The translations under genes were made by a program, and so were the position numbers. Source: Parabacteroides chongii (GTDB taxonomy: Bacteria; Bacteroidota; Bacteroidia; Bacteroidales; Tannerellaceae). From it: a DNA stretch of 64,000 bases. The stretch is from assembly GCF_029581355.1 (NCBI RefSeq), contig NZ_CP120849.1:1024501-1088500 (forward strand), read 5' to 3'. Positions within the stretch are counted from its first letter, which is position 1. Each line of letters starts with the position of its first letter. A model generated the notes under the pieces. It was not told the origin of the DNA, did no database searches, and saw only the letters and a list, made by a program, of their open reading frames with translations. Below are positions 1 through 8,389 of the stretch, one piece after another.

Positions 1-1
1 C

Positions 2-697
2 AATCATACCGAACTGGAAGAACGTCGTTTCTATTACGAAAGTATCATCCGCGTATTGACACATGAAATCAGAAACTCCATCACCCCGATCGCTTCCCTA
101 TCTGCCGACCTCATCAAATACAGTGATGAGTACGGGAAAGCCGGAATGCTAGACGGCCTGCAAACCATTCACCAGCAGGCACAGCAACTGAATACGTTCC
201 TAAACGCCTATCACCGGCTGACACATCTGCCCGACCCGGTCAAGACGAAAGTAAACATCAGCACCTTGTTCGATAAGCTAAGCCGGTTACTCAAATCAGA
301 ACCTGGATGCGAAAACGTTCGTTACACCTCATCCCCTCATATCGAAATTCTGCTTGACCCTAATCTCATCACATTGGCTCTAATTAACTTGATCCGCAAT
401 GCTTTACAGACTACGGCTAACAATCCGAATCCCGAAATAAAAGTCGAAGCTATCCAGACATCCGGCTCCTTCTTCCTGCAAGTAACCGACAACGGAGAAG
501 GCATCCCCGACAACCGGCTGGATGATATATTCACCCCCTTCTATTCCACCAAGAAAGAAGGAAGCGGCATCGGCCTGCCCTTATCCCGCCGCATCATGCA
601 GCTTCATGGGGGAGAGTTGCTTGTTAATGTAGACCCAGGTGAAAAGACTGTATTTCGTATGATATTCCCAAATCATTTACAGACTAGCTTTTCGTAA
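2..697 (+). CDS. Sensor histidine kinase, C-terminal part (gene runs off the left edge)
   Basis: This is the catalytic half of a two-component sensor kinase. The reading frame is open to the first bases of the window, so the input domains lie outside it. The H-box reads RVLTHEIRNSITPIASL, with the phospho-acceptor His at nt 62-64. The N-box is LINLIRNALQTT, followed by DNGEGIP and GSGIGLPLSRRIMQLHGG, the ATP-lid motifs of a HATPase_c domain. HEIRNSITPI resembles NtrY/NtrB-type kinases that usually pair with NtrC-family regulators; the partner would be upstream and is not visible. An internal TTG at 56 is not a credible start because homology continues before it. The last 21 bases overlap the convergent methyltransferase gene. 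Kinase identity is sure; signal and target are unknown. Confidence 0.93.
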   Translation, partial: NHTELEERRFYYESIIRVLTHEIRNSITPIASLSADLIKYSDEYGKAGMLDGLQTIHQQAQQLNTFLNAYHRLTHLPDPVKTKVNISTLFDKLSRLLKSEPGCENVRYTSSPHIEILLDPNLITLALINLIRNALQTTANNPNPEIKVEAIQTSGSFFLQVTDNGEGIPDNRLDDIFTPFYSTKKEGSGIGLPLSRRIMQLHGGELLVNVDPGEKTVFRMIFPNHLQTSFS

Positions 698-1459
698 TAC
701 ATAAAAGCAACTTGTACTGAAGAAATTCCTTATATACGGGATAGAGGCAATCACTTTCCACAATTTCCGGGGAGATAATCCGAACTTAATCTCATAATGC
801 GGATTAACCAAATACAGTTGCTGGTCAACAATCTGATAACCGGCCTGTCTCGCAACTGTCCGAAACATCTCAATAGTACACCTCGTCTTCTTAATACTCA
901 ATAATTCTTCAATTGTGCCTTTTTCCTCTCCGTTCTGTTTCAATATCCATTGATAAATAGGGACAGGAAGCAAATGCAGGAAAGGCAGATGAGATATAAC
1001 TTTCCCCCGAGCAATCTGCTGATGTCCTCCAAATGGCATCTGCCAGGCGGGGAAAGCGACAAAAATGACTCCGCCGGTACTTAAATAACATTTCATATCA
1101 GACAGAAAACGAGACTTTTCTCCGATATGCTCAATCACATCATGTATAAGAATCAGAGGGAAGCGTCCTGCCAGTTCTTTCAACTGAAAAATATCAGAAG
1201 CGACAAACATTCCTTTCTGTTTCTTTTCGGCAAAGAAAGCATGTGCCTGCTCTATCCGCAAAGCTGCAATATCTACTCCGACTGTTTCACAGCCCCGTTC
1301 GGCAAAAGGGAGCAAGTTCCCACCTTCCCCACAGCCGACTTCCAATACCCGTGTCGGAAGATTTCCTAAAACATTCTTTACATACGGAAGATAGTATTTC
1401 TCAGAAGTCTGTGCTTGTTCCTCAAAATAACGTTTACGGTCAATATGTCGTTCTTGCAT
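677..1459 (-). CDS. Class I SAM-dependent methyltransferase
   Basis: A 260-residue Rossmann-fold methyltransferase of the Methyltransf_11/23 type. Motif I is VLEVGCGEGG at residues 38-47; an acidic residue after the next strand (GVDIAA) should bind the ribose of SAM. DVIEHIGEKSRF and a GGVIFVAFPAW segment match the later motifs. The substrate cannot be told; proteins of this type act on quinones, lipids or sugars. I chose ATG 1459 (MQERHIDRK). An upstream ATG at 1516 would add an unlikely poly-Ile stretch that simply translates a DNA hairpin (1469-1501). It lies 79 bp downstream of the sigma-barrel gene on the same strand and may be co-transcribed. Its 3' end overlaps the convergent kinase gene by 21 bp. 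Confidence 0.85.
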   Translation of the reverse strand: MQERHIDRKRYFEEQAQTSEKYYLPYVKNVLGNLPTRVLEVGCGEGGNLLPFAERGCETVGVDIAALRIEQAHAFFAEKKQKGMFVASDIFQLKELAGRFPLILIHDVIEHIGEKSRFLSDMKCYLSTGGVIFVAFPAWQMPFGGHQQIARGKVISHLPFLHLLPVPIYQWILKQNGEEKGTIEELLSIKKTRCTIEMFRTVARQAGYQIVDQQLYLVNPHYEIKFGLSPRKLWKVIASIPYIRNFFSTSCFYVLRKASL

Positions 1460-1468
1460 CTTTCTTTT

Positions 1469-1501
1469 CTGTTGATTATCTATAATGATGATAATCAACA
1501 G
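1469..1501. other. Perfect 12-bp inverted repeat between sigma-barrel and methyltransferase genes
   Basis: CTGTTGATTATC at 1469-1480 and GATAATCAACAG at 1490-1501 are exact reverse complements separated by a 9-nt loop. No T-run follows on either strand, so it is not a standard intrinsic terminator. It sits between the stop at 1539 and the methyltransferase ATG at 1459. It could stabilise or process the intercistronic RNA, or be a protein-binding dyad. Confidence 0.7.
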
Positions 1502-1538
1502 AGGGAAAGACTGCACGGTCAGACCCGTTTTTTATGTT

Positions 1539-3191
1539 TTACCAGCTGAAACGCAAACCGACAGGGACAGTGAATGTCACCGGATGTTCCTTTCGGATCG
1601 TACGCAGTTCGCTTCCGTCCGGTATATAATAATTGAGAGTCGGTTCTACATACAGACTGACGCGGGGCGTGATATGATACTGCATACCTGCACTCGTATT
1701 CACCGACCATTGCCAAGGTACATCCAATGGCTGACGGCTGATACTGATCGGCACGCTATCCGTTACATGGAACGTATGGAGTCTCCCTTTCAAGGGGATG
1801 TCTAGCTGGACACCGGCCGTCGAGTAGAACGAAAACTTTCTGAAAGTCCCCCAACGATAAGAAACACGAAGAGGAAGGCCGAGATAATGAATCTTTTGTG
1901 TTTCCTGAATACGTGCTTCATCTCCTGTGACAAAATCTGATTTTAAATAAGTATATTGCAATCCCGTCTCAAAGCTCCATCGCTCATTCAGTTTTTTATT
2001 GACAGAAAGCCCAATCGTAACAGGGGCATCATGATGTTGATGTTCAACAATCCGCCCTCGGTTGTTTCCGGCTATTTGCATCAATGAAAGCGAATCGCCT
2101 GAAAGACCTTCCTGGTAACGGGTTTGCAAATAGGTATAATACTCTTCCCAGGTACTTACCTGCTGAGGTAGATCCGGATTTCCTTCACTGTCGGCATGAG
2201 GCGTAGCAATCAGTTTATATAGGTTCTGAGCCAACTGAGGACCTAAGGAGCCTGCCAGCATGAATTTCCATTTGTTCGATTTCCGGCTTCGTCCCGGAGA
2301 GACAAAATCTACTGTCGGGCAGGGAGTGAAAAGCGGCTTATAAGCCAATTCACCTATAAACAACGGCTTTGCAACAGATTGTAAGTCAAATGTAATCTTT
2401 TCCGAAGATAACAAAGGCGGAGTGTTAGCCGGTATCAATGGTGGAGCAGTCAATTTCTCTGAAGGCTGTGGGCATTCCACTGGTATTGAATGAATTATTG
2501 GGTTCGGAGAGTCTAGTTTTTGACCTTCCATTGTTTTCTCTTCTTTTTCCGTTTCCGCCTGTTGGGCTATATCTTCAAACGTTTTCGGTAGTTGCCGGGG
2601 ATGCCTATACACATATTTATATAGCAAAGGAACAAACGATAACAGCAGCAACAACAAAGCCAGCCGATGCTCATTTATCATCTTTTTCAACAACAGTTTT
2701 GCCCGAGACAATTGTGAAGAAGACGAATGTGGAGCAATATGCAACAATTCTCCGATTTCCTTATGAGGTAATCCTTCCAGCACCGCCAGTTTGAACACTT
2801 TCGAATATCCTTCGGGCAGACTTTCCACCAACTCCATAATCCGGTCATACGAAACGAAATTCATTTCCACTATACTTTCAACCGGTTCGTCTTCTTCGGA
2901 CATCTCTGACAAGGATATGATGCCAACTCTATTATTCTGGTTCAGATAGCGAAGAGATATATTTTTCATGACGATACCCATCCAACTTTCCAGCTTCTCC
3001 GGGTTGCGTAGGGAATGAATGGATGTGAAAATAATAATGAAACCGTCATGCAGTAAATCTTGCGCAGTCTGTCTGTCAGGCACGTAATGAAGGCATATCT
3101 TCATCATCTTTCCCGAATATGTTTTATAGAGTAAGTCCAACGCCTGCTCATCTCCCTTTCTGCACAAATCTACCAGTTCCCGTTTATCCAT
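1539..3191 (-). CDS. ECF-type sigma factor fused to a transmembrane helix and an outer-membrane beta-barrel
   Basis: One 550-residue open frame joins three parts. Residues 15-85 match sigma-70 region 2 (TAQDLLHDGFIIIF, LESWMGIVMKNISLRYL). Residues 118-172 match region 4 (LPEGYSKVFKLAVLEGLPHKEIGELL, then an SQLSRAKLLLKKMI recognition helix). Residues 177-195 form a strongly hydrophobic helix (LALLLLLLSFVPLLYKYVY). Residues 200-305 are a Pro/Glu-rich, probably disordered linker. Residues 306-550 show alternating strands of a PorT/OmpA-like barrel and end in VGLRFSW, with the terminal aromatic typical of proteins inserted by BAM. The inferred topology is sigma in the cytoplasm, linker across the periplasm and barrel in the outer membrane. 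It resembles the dual-membrane-spanning anti-sigma proteins (Dma) reported, as I recall, in Bacteroides thetaiotaomicron, but with the sigma itself fused. No separate anti-sigma gene is adjacent. Confidence 0.88.
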   Translation of the reverse strand: MDKRELVDLCRKGDEQALDLLYKTYSGKMMKICLHYVPDRQTAQDLLHDGFIIIFTSIHSLRNPEKLESWMGIVMKNISLRYLNQNNRVGIISLSEMSEEDEPVESIVEMNFVSYDRIMELVESLPEGYSKVFKLAVLEGLPHKEIGELLHIAPHSSSSQLSRAKLLLKKMINEHRLALLLLLLSFVPLLYKYVYRHPRQLPKTFEDIAQQAETEKEEKTMEGQKLDSPNPIIHSIPVECPQPSEKLTAPPLIPANTPPLLSSEKITFDLQSVAKPLFIGELAYKPLFTPCPTVDFVSPGRSRKSNKWKFMLAGSLGPQLAQNLYKLIATPHADSEGNPDLPQQVSTWEEYYTYLQTRYQEGLSGDSLSLMQIAGNNRGRIVEHQHHDAPVTIGLSVNKKLNERWSFETGLQYTYLKSDFVTGDEARIQETQKIHYLGLPLRVSYRWGTFRKFSFYSTAGVQLDIPLKGRLHTFHVTDSVPISISRQPLDVPWQWSVNTSAGMQYHITPRVSLYVEPTLNYYIPDGSELRTIRKEHPVTFTVPVGLRFSW

Positions 3192-3366
3192 CTATTTCAA
3201 CGCTAATATAGATATGATACACCAATAGTGAAAAGACTGCATGGGTTTTATATTTTTTTTAATAGCATTTCTCAGGGAATGTGTTTGTACCGGATGATCT
3301 AGAGAAATATCAATAGCCAAACTCATCAGAGAGCTATAGTGACACCGGTGGAGGCAAAACATTTGC

Positions 3367-3425
3367 GAGTAGGCAGGGAATAGAGAACGGGTGCCTACTC
3401 ATTGACGAATCGGTGCCTACCCGTT
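3367..3425. repeat. 22-bp-phased inverted/direct repeats (array A)
   Basis: This lies in the 322-bp gap between the sigma-barrel start (3191) and the AlkZ-like stop (3514), which holds no convincing gene. GAGTAGGCA (3367-3375) pairs exactly with TGCCTACTC (3392-3400). GGTGCCTAC is repeated directly, with GCCTAC at 3393 and 3415, 22 bp apart. AACGGGT (3386-3392) pairs with ACCCGTT (3419-3425). The two stems overlap and exclude one another. The same period is seen in three other gaps of this window with different motifs. Confidence 0.7.
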
Positions 3426-3513
3426 AGAAAAACATGCCGACCTTTTTCAAGAAACACTTACGTTTTCAGAAGAAAATACTTACGTCTTTTTTCTTTATAT
3501 CCCAGCAGAGAAA

Positions 3514-4566
3514 TCAAAGTTTCCCCCAATCTCTATATCTGCTTTCAGCCTTTTCAAGCAGCTTCTCATCCAACTCCGGACAGTCGACAAAGAAAGATGT
3601 CTCGCATTTCACTTCACCTTTCTTCATTACTTTTTTCCAGTTTCCGACAATCTTTCCGTTATATAGAATCACCGGATAGAAAGTACCGTAGTTGTTGAAA
3701 GCCTTTGGGTGATGTTCTTTGTCCATGGCAGCCGTACGGTCTTTATAGCTAATCAGATATTCATCGAAAGGAGGCAGAAAATGTAATACTTCACAGCTTT
3801 TAAATCGTTTATCCCAATTCTGATGGATAAATAGCTCCTGTGAAGCGAATTTATCCTTTATCAATTCCGAATCGATAAGTCCGATTGCCTGGCGTGCTTC
3901 CGTCGCCGACAATCCCGACCACCAGATAAAATCATTCAGGCTGGCTGGTGAATGACTACTGAAGTATCTTCTTGCCAATAAAGCAATCGACTCTTCCCTG
4001 GGTAACTCTTTAGCCATAGGAGCACGTTCCGCCAACAAAGCATAGGTTGCTTTCCCTCCTTTATCCGCCCCACTACAAACAATGGCTTCCTGTTCAGCCC
4101 GTGTCAGCAAATATCCTATACATTCAGCATCAGAGATAATACCGGAATTGACCATCTCTTCTCCTAACTCCTGTTTTGTCAGATGGTTATTCCCTGCCAA
4201 TATCTTTATAAAATGATCATTCGCTCTTGAATAAAGTTCTTCCGATATATTTATCCCGTTTCCTTTGGCAAAGGTATTGCAGGCAGTTATAATCCTTCGC
4301 GAAGACAACTTCAACATCCAGCGGATATCTTCAGACGCGACCATATGCCAGGTCGGACGCATCACATGGGTACGAAGGATCTCTCCTTTCTGAAACGCAT
4401 CCTCTACAGTCTTTAACGAACCGGATTTCAGCCGGACACCCAATGCCCATCTGACCATCCGATAGTCTTGCGCCTGAACAGCTCCCATCCAGGTAACCAA
4501 TTCCTTTGGATCCTTAAACTCAGGTTTTATCAGTTGCTGGCTCCGCAAACGAATGTTTGTTATCAT
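3514..4566 (-). CDS. AlkZ-like winged-helix DNA glycosylase (HTH_42 family)
   Basis: A 350-residue protein of the winged-helix DNA-binding family that includes Streptomyces AlkZ, which unhooks DNA interstrand crosslinks, and E. coli YcaQ, which removes alkylated bases. The N-terminal VTWMGAVQAQDYRMVRWALG holds a QxQ motif (Gln31, Gln33) of the kind described as catalytic in AlkZ. THVMRPTWHMVASEDIRWML and LPPFDEYLISYKDR are also family-typical. The role is inferred as repair of bulky or crosslink damage; the substrate is unproven. The upstream 61-residue gene ends 2 nt before this ATG, so the two are one transcription unit. Confidence 0.8.
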   Translation of the reverse strand: MITNIRLRSQQLIKPEFKDPKELVTWMGAVQAQDYRMVRWALGVRLKSGSLKTVEDAFQKGEILRTHVMRPTWHMVASEDIRWMLKLSSRRIITACNTFAKGNGINISEELYSRANDHFIKILAGNNHLTKQELGEEMVNSGIISDAECIGYLLTRAEQEAIVCSGADKGGKATYALLAERAPMAKELPREESIALLARRYFSSHSPASLNDFIWWSGLSATEARQAIGLIDSELIKDKFASQELFIHQNWDKRFKSCEVLHFLPPFDEYLISYKDRTAAMDKEHHPKAFNNYGTFYPVILYNGKIVGNWKKVMKKGEVKCETSFFVDCPELDEKLLEKAESRYRDWGKL

Positions 4567-4568
4567 GT

Positions 4569-4754
4569 TCAGCTGTGTTTCGTGAAATTATACTTATCAC
4601 GTAAGGTTTGTTGCTCTTCTACGTTTAAGGAAGTAAAATAAGCTTTCCATCCCGGGCAGAAATTAATATGCCAACGCCAAAAGCGTCCTATCAAAGATTT
4701 AGGACTTCTTTCATACTTCGCCCGCAAAGGGCATTTGTTACAATGATGATTCAT
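4569..4754 (-). CDS. Small conserved cysteine/tryptophan-rich protein
   Basis: A 61-residue basic protein opening MNHHCNKCPLRAKYER and containing GRFWRWHINFCPGWKAYF. The CxxC and the later Cys-Pro-Gly-Trp suggest a small metal-binding or nucleic-acid-associated fold, but no named family can be assigned. It is tightly coupled (2 nt) to the AlkZ-like gene downstream. Its composition and close spacing argue for a real gene. Function unknown. Confidence 0.7.
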   Translation of the reverse strand: MNHHCNKCPLRAKYERSPKSLIGRFWRWHINFCPGWKAYFTSLNVEEQQTLRDKYNFTKHS

Positions 4755-4786
4755 AATAAGTTATTTTTATAGACTTGTACAAAGAT

Positions 4787-4824
4787 ATAAAAAAACAGCA
4801 AGCGCCTTCACAGGTACTTGCTGT
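4787..4824 (-). terminator. Intrinsic terminator of PUL 1
   Basis: On the minus strand ACAGCAAG and CTTGCTGT form an 8-bp stem (4796-4803 with 4817-4824) followed by seven T residues. It begins 24 bp after the GH29 stop codon. Confidence 0.85.
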
Positions 4825-4847
4825 CACCATCAATTATGTTGAATACT

Positions 4848-6902
4848 CTAGTCTTCCGTAATGACGGAAAACTCAGCAATCCCAACACGTTTAGCATTAT
4901 CCACTATTCGTGTCGCCTTAAAAACCAAATTCTGACCTCTTACCGGCTCAAAACGTATTTCCTGTTCGATCGGGTTATGCTTTATATTGGAAAATTCTCC
5001 GGAAGCAACCACTTTTCCGTCCACCAGTAACTGATAATCAGAGATATGTCCATTAGCATCACGTCCCTGATTGGGGGTATAGACAAATCCTTTTATAACA
5101 TGAGGGTCTCTCAGTTTTATGACCAATTCATTTTTACCTTCAGGCAAATAACAGGTCGAGTAGCCGTTCCCGTCAAAAAGTAAAGCCGTATGATCATCCG
5201 TGGGATTCAACACGTTGTAATCTGAGGCAGGAAGATCGAAATAACGTATCCCGACAGGTCCTGTTTTACCGGATTGGGGATCATAGGTTACAGCCTTGAC
5301 CGTTCCTTTTTTATCCAGGATAAACGGAGCTTTATATTTCGCAGACTGAACAGTAGGTTCCGATCCGTCCGTCGTATAATGCATATCACCCCCTTCACTC
5401 TCCACACGAATGGAAACCTCATTTTGGGCATTCCGTACAATCATTGGCTGCTCCAGTAGCGGAGGAGCCAGAAATGCCTCCACATTATTAATGCACAACG
5501 GCCCTTTCGCCTCGGTGAAACTGATACGTAACGCATCTGCTTCCGTTGTCTTGAAACGAACAATCCGTTTGTAACCTATCGTTGACAACGTATCTGTAGT
5601 CTCTACCGGCTGCCACTTTCCATCCTTTTCCACATCCAGTGTAAAAGAACAGACACGTTGCCCCAACGGGATATATTCCTGAATCAATACTCGATTCAAC
5701 AAGGTTCCTGCCGGCAATGGGAATGTTAATGTACCCGTTGTTACGCCATCGGAGGTAGCCCAATAAGAATCCCAATTATCATCCGTTGTATTTGTAGATC
5801 TATAAGCACTGCCACGTTCCTCACTGGCTTTAGCTCTAATTCCTTCCAACAAATTTTTGTTCAGCTCAGCCTTTATCGCATGAGACCAGTCAACCGCACG
5901 TGCCGAGTCCACCGAATGAATCTGTCCATTCAAAGCCACGGGAAAATTCAACAGGAAATTGGCGTTATGGCCTACACTCCGGTAATAGAGGTCCACCAGA
6001 TTCGGTACAGTACGAACCTGATGGTCTTCCCGATGATGATAGAACCATCCCGGACGAATCGACACATCACATTCTCCCGGAAGCCATTGGTTACCATCCT
6101 TCATACCCCATTGATTCTGTGTATAATGAGTTTCTTTTTCCAATGAATAAGGAGCCCAGTTCGTTTCGCCTGCCCAACCAGACTCGTTGCCGATCCAACG
6201 GATATCAGGCACCGTACCGCCGAATATCATTGCGCCCGGATGTTTCGCCTTAATCATCTGCCGAGCAATCTCATACCCATAATATTCTTTCGGATTAATA
6301 GAACGGCTTTCGTCGGCACCACCATACCAGCCATTACCGCCATTCGCTCCGTCAAACCAAAACTCGAACAAAGGACCGTAATTAGAGATCAATTCATTGA
6401 TCTGCTCATGATAAGTTTTTTGATAACCTTCTTGTCCATACTCCGCATTGTGGCGATCCCAGGGCGAGAGGTAAAGTCCGAACTTCAGACCATACTTTTT
6501 GCAAGCATCCGATAATTCGCGCACCATATCTCCTTTTCCTTCTTTATAAGGAGAATGAGAGATATTATAATCGACTGTTTTAGTCGGCCATAAACAAAAA
6601 CCGTCATGATGTTTAGCTGTCAGGATCACGCCTTTCAGACCTGCCGCCTGAATGACACGCACCCATTGTTCACAATCGAGGTCAGTCGGATCGAATGTTT
6701 CGGCAGGCGTATTTCCATATCCCCATTCCAGGTCATTGAAAGTATTCAGCCCGAAATGTACAAAAGCATAATTTTCCATTTTCTGCCATTCGATCTGTTC
6801 CGGTGTCGGAACAGGTAGAACCGGAGCAGGAGGAGCCACTTCCTGACAAGCCAGAAGCGAACAAGCGCATAGGCCGAGAATCAGCATGTTTTTCATTTCC
6901 AT
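4848..6902 (-). CDS. GH29 alpha-L-fucosidase lipoprotein
   Basis: A 684-residue surface or periplasmic enzyme that releases terminal alpha-L-fucose by the retaining mechanism. A lipobox LLACQ puts the lipidated Cys at residue 19. The GH29 TIM barrel fills about residues 35-350, with AKHHDGFCLWPT (96-107) and the nucleophile Asp184 in FEFWFDGANGG. An F5/8-type carbohydrate-binding region, a chitobiase-like region (DMHYTTDGSEPT) and a second F5/8-like domain (FVYTPNQGRDANGHISDYQLLVDG) follow. This is the last gene of PUL 1, 26 bp after the PD40 lipoprotein. The GH29 subfamily, and so linkage preference, cannot be set by eye. Confidence 0.94.
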   Translation of the reverse strand: MEMKNMLILGLCACSLLACQEVAPPAPVLPVPTPEQIEWQKMENYAFVHFGLNTFNDLEWGYGNTPAETFDPTDLDCEQWVRVIQAAGLKGVILTAKHHDGFCLWPTKTVDYNISHSPYKEGKGDMVRELSDACKKYGLKFGLYLSPWDRHNAEYGQEGYQKTYHEQINELISNYGPLFEFWFDGANGGNGWYGGADESRSINPKEYYGYEIARQMIKAKHPGAMIFGGTVPDIRWIGNESGWAGETNWAPYSLEKETHYTQNQWGMKDGNQWLPGECDVSIRPGWFYHHREDHQVRTVPNLVDLYYRSVGHNANFLLNFPVALNGQIHSVDSARAVDWSHAIKAELNKNLLEGIRAKASEERGSAYRSTNTTDDNWDSYWATSDGVTTGTLTFPLPAGTLLNRVLIQEYIPLGQRVCSFTLDVEKDGKWQPVETTDTLSTIGYKRIVRFKTTEADALRISFTEAKGPLCINNVEAFLAPPLLEQPMIVRNAQNEVSIRVESEGGDMHYTTDGSEPTVQSAKYKAPFILDKKGTVKAVTYDPQSGKTGPVGIRYFDLPASDYNVLNPTDDHTALLFDGNGYSTCYLPEGKNELVIKLRDPHVIKGFVYTPNQGRDANGHISDYQLLVDGKVVASGEFSNIKHNPIEQEIRFEPVRGQNLVFKATRIVDNAKRVGIAEFSVITED

Positions 6903-6928
6903 ATTATCCTGTTTTAATCGTTTCTTAG

Positions 6929-8389
6929 TTATTTCCCCATAAAAGAGACTTTACAATTCTTACCTTCTTTGATTCGGGAAGCCAATCGGTACATGTCCAT
7001 TTTCACTTTCCCTTTGACAAATTCCGGAATATTATACGACTTGGTAAGGAATGTATAATAATCGGCAGATTCCTGTGGCAAAAGGAACGGTTTCGAAAGA
7101 ATACCGCCCTCATCCACATGGGCTATAAAAGGGCGTGTATACAAACCATCCAACCGGCGACTGCTGAACACGACCCATTTACTGTTGGACGACCAGGAAT
7201 GGTAGCTGTCCGTATCCGGACTGTTCACATCCTCCGTCGGGACTTGTCTGCCCGTGTCCAGGTCAAACATGCAAAGATCCGCATCCTTATGCCAAATCGG
7301 AAATGTTCCGTAAGAAGTAGTCGTACAAAGCAGATACTTTCCATCCGGCGAAACACGCGGGAACAAAATACTCCGTTGCTCCGTTTCCGCCTGATAAACC
7401 GTATCGACTGCAGATCCGAATGTTCCCCTTTTCGGATCGAACGAGATACGGCAAAGACTGTAACGGAGTTCTTTCAATCCTTCCGGTACCCGGACAGCCG
7501 GAGCTGAACAAAAATAAAGAGATTTCCCGTCCGGCGAAAAAGTCGGGAATGTCTCAAAACAATTCTTCGAGAATAAAAACCCGGCTGTCAGAACGGTCCG
7601 TTTCTCCACATCGTAAACAACCACATCGGAAGCTTTGTCGTAGACCTCTGTACGGTGGACCGGATGCGTATCCTGCGTCGTATTATTCACAGAAAAAGCG
7701 ACATATTTCCCCGACGGGTGCCAGGACGGATAAACCAACGCTGATATCGTATTTTCAGTTTTCGTATCCAATGTCTCTATTTTCTCACCGTCGACTAACA
7801 CCGTACACCCATATTTAGCACGAATATGGAGCAACATCTTATCCGGATCCTGATTACAGAACGAATGGCAATTCATACAATTGCTATCCGTCAAACGGTT
7901 TTCCAGAATAGGATCTTGTTCAAAAGAACACAGTTCCCGCTGATAGATACCCATACTTCCCCACAACTGATAACCCGGATCGATCAGGCGATAAGCGATA
8001 TAAGGATCGATCGGGTCTGCCGATACGTATATATGGAAAGTACGAAAAGCTTTCCATTTCCCCGCATCTTCCACCAAGACAGAGATATCTACCTGTTTTC
8101 CTTTACCCACAGCCAGCAGCTTCTTCCACTTCGCATCGGGTATAGAAAGTGATCTGTTCGACGTATAGACAGAAAACAAACATCCTTCCGTCTGAAAAAC
8201 CGTACAAACCTTCCCGTATCCCCGGACAGAAAAATTCAGCGGAGCTATTGTCGCAGGGATTGTCACCCCCACATAATCCGGATAAATATCCGGCAATTCA
8301 TCGATCTGAACGGAAACGACAGGCGGCCGATCAGGAGAACATCCCCCTGATAACAATATAGCAAACAGAAAATATAACAATTGTTTCAT
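6929..8389 (-). CDS. PD40/TolB-like beta-propeller lipoprotein with a CxxCH heme-type motif
   Basis: A 486-residue exported protein with lipobox LLSGGC (Cys17). The C-terminal two-thirds contains PD40 blades (YPSWHPSGKYVAFSV, FPTFSPDGKSLYFCS, FPRVSPDGKYLLCT, YHSWSSNSKWVVFSS) that should form a TolB-like propeller. SNCMNCHSFCNQ at residues 169-180 contains CMNCH, a c-type heme attachment motif, between the N-terminal domain and the propeller. Such proteins occur in Bacteroidetes PULs without an assigned role. The start overlaps the stop of the DUF6057 gene by 4 bp, so translation is probably coupled. Heme binding is inferred from the motif alone; the cysteines could instead form a disulfide or metal site. 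Confidence 0.82.
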   Translation of the reverse strand: MKQLLYFLFAILLSGGCSPDRPPVVSVQIDELPDIYPDYVGVTIPATIAPLNFSVRGYGKVCTVFQTEGCLFSVYTSNRSLSIPDAKWKKLLAVGKGKQVDISVLVEDAGKWKAFRTFHIYVSADPIDPYIAYRLIDPGYQLWGSMGIYQRELCSFEQDPILENRLTDSNCMNCHSFCNQDPDKMLLHIRAKYGCTVLVDGEKIETLDTKTENTISALVYPSWHPSGKYVAFSVNNTTQDTHPVHRTEVYDKASDVVVYDVEKRTVLTAGFLFSKNCFETFPTFSPDGKSLYFCSAPAVRVPEGLKELRYSLCRISFDPKRGTFGSAVDTVYQAETEQRSILFPRVSPDGKYLLCTTTSYGTFPIWHKDADLCMFDLDTGRQVPTEDVNSPDTDSYHSWSSNSKWVVFSSRRLDGLYTRPFIAHVDEGGILSKPFLLPQESADYYTFLTKSYNIPEFVKGKVKMDMYRLASRIKEGKNCKVSFMGK

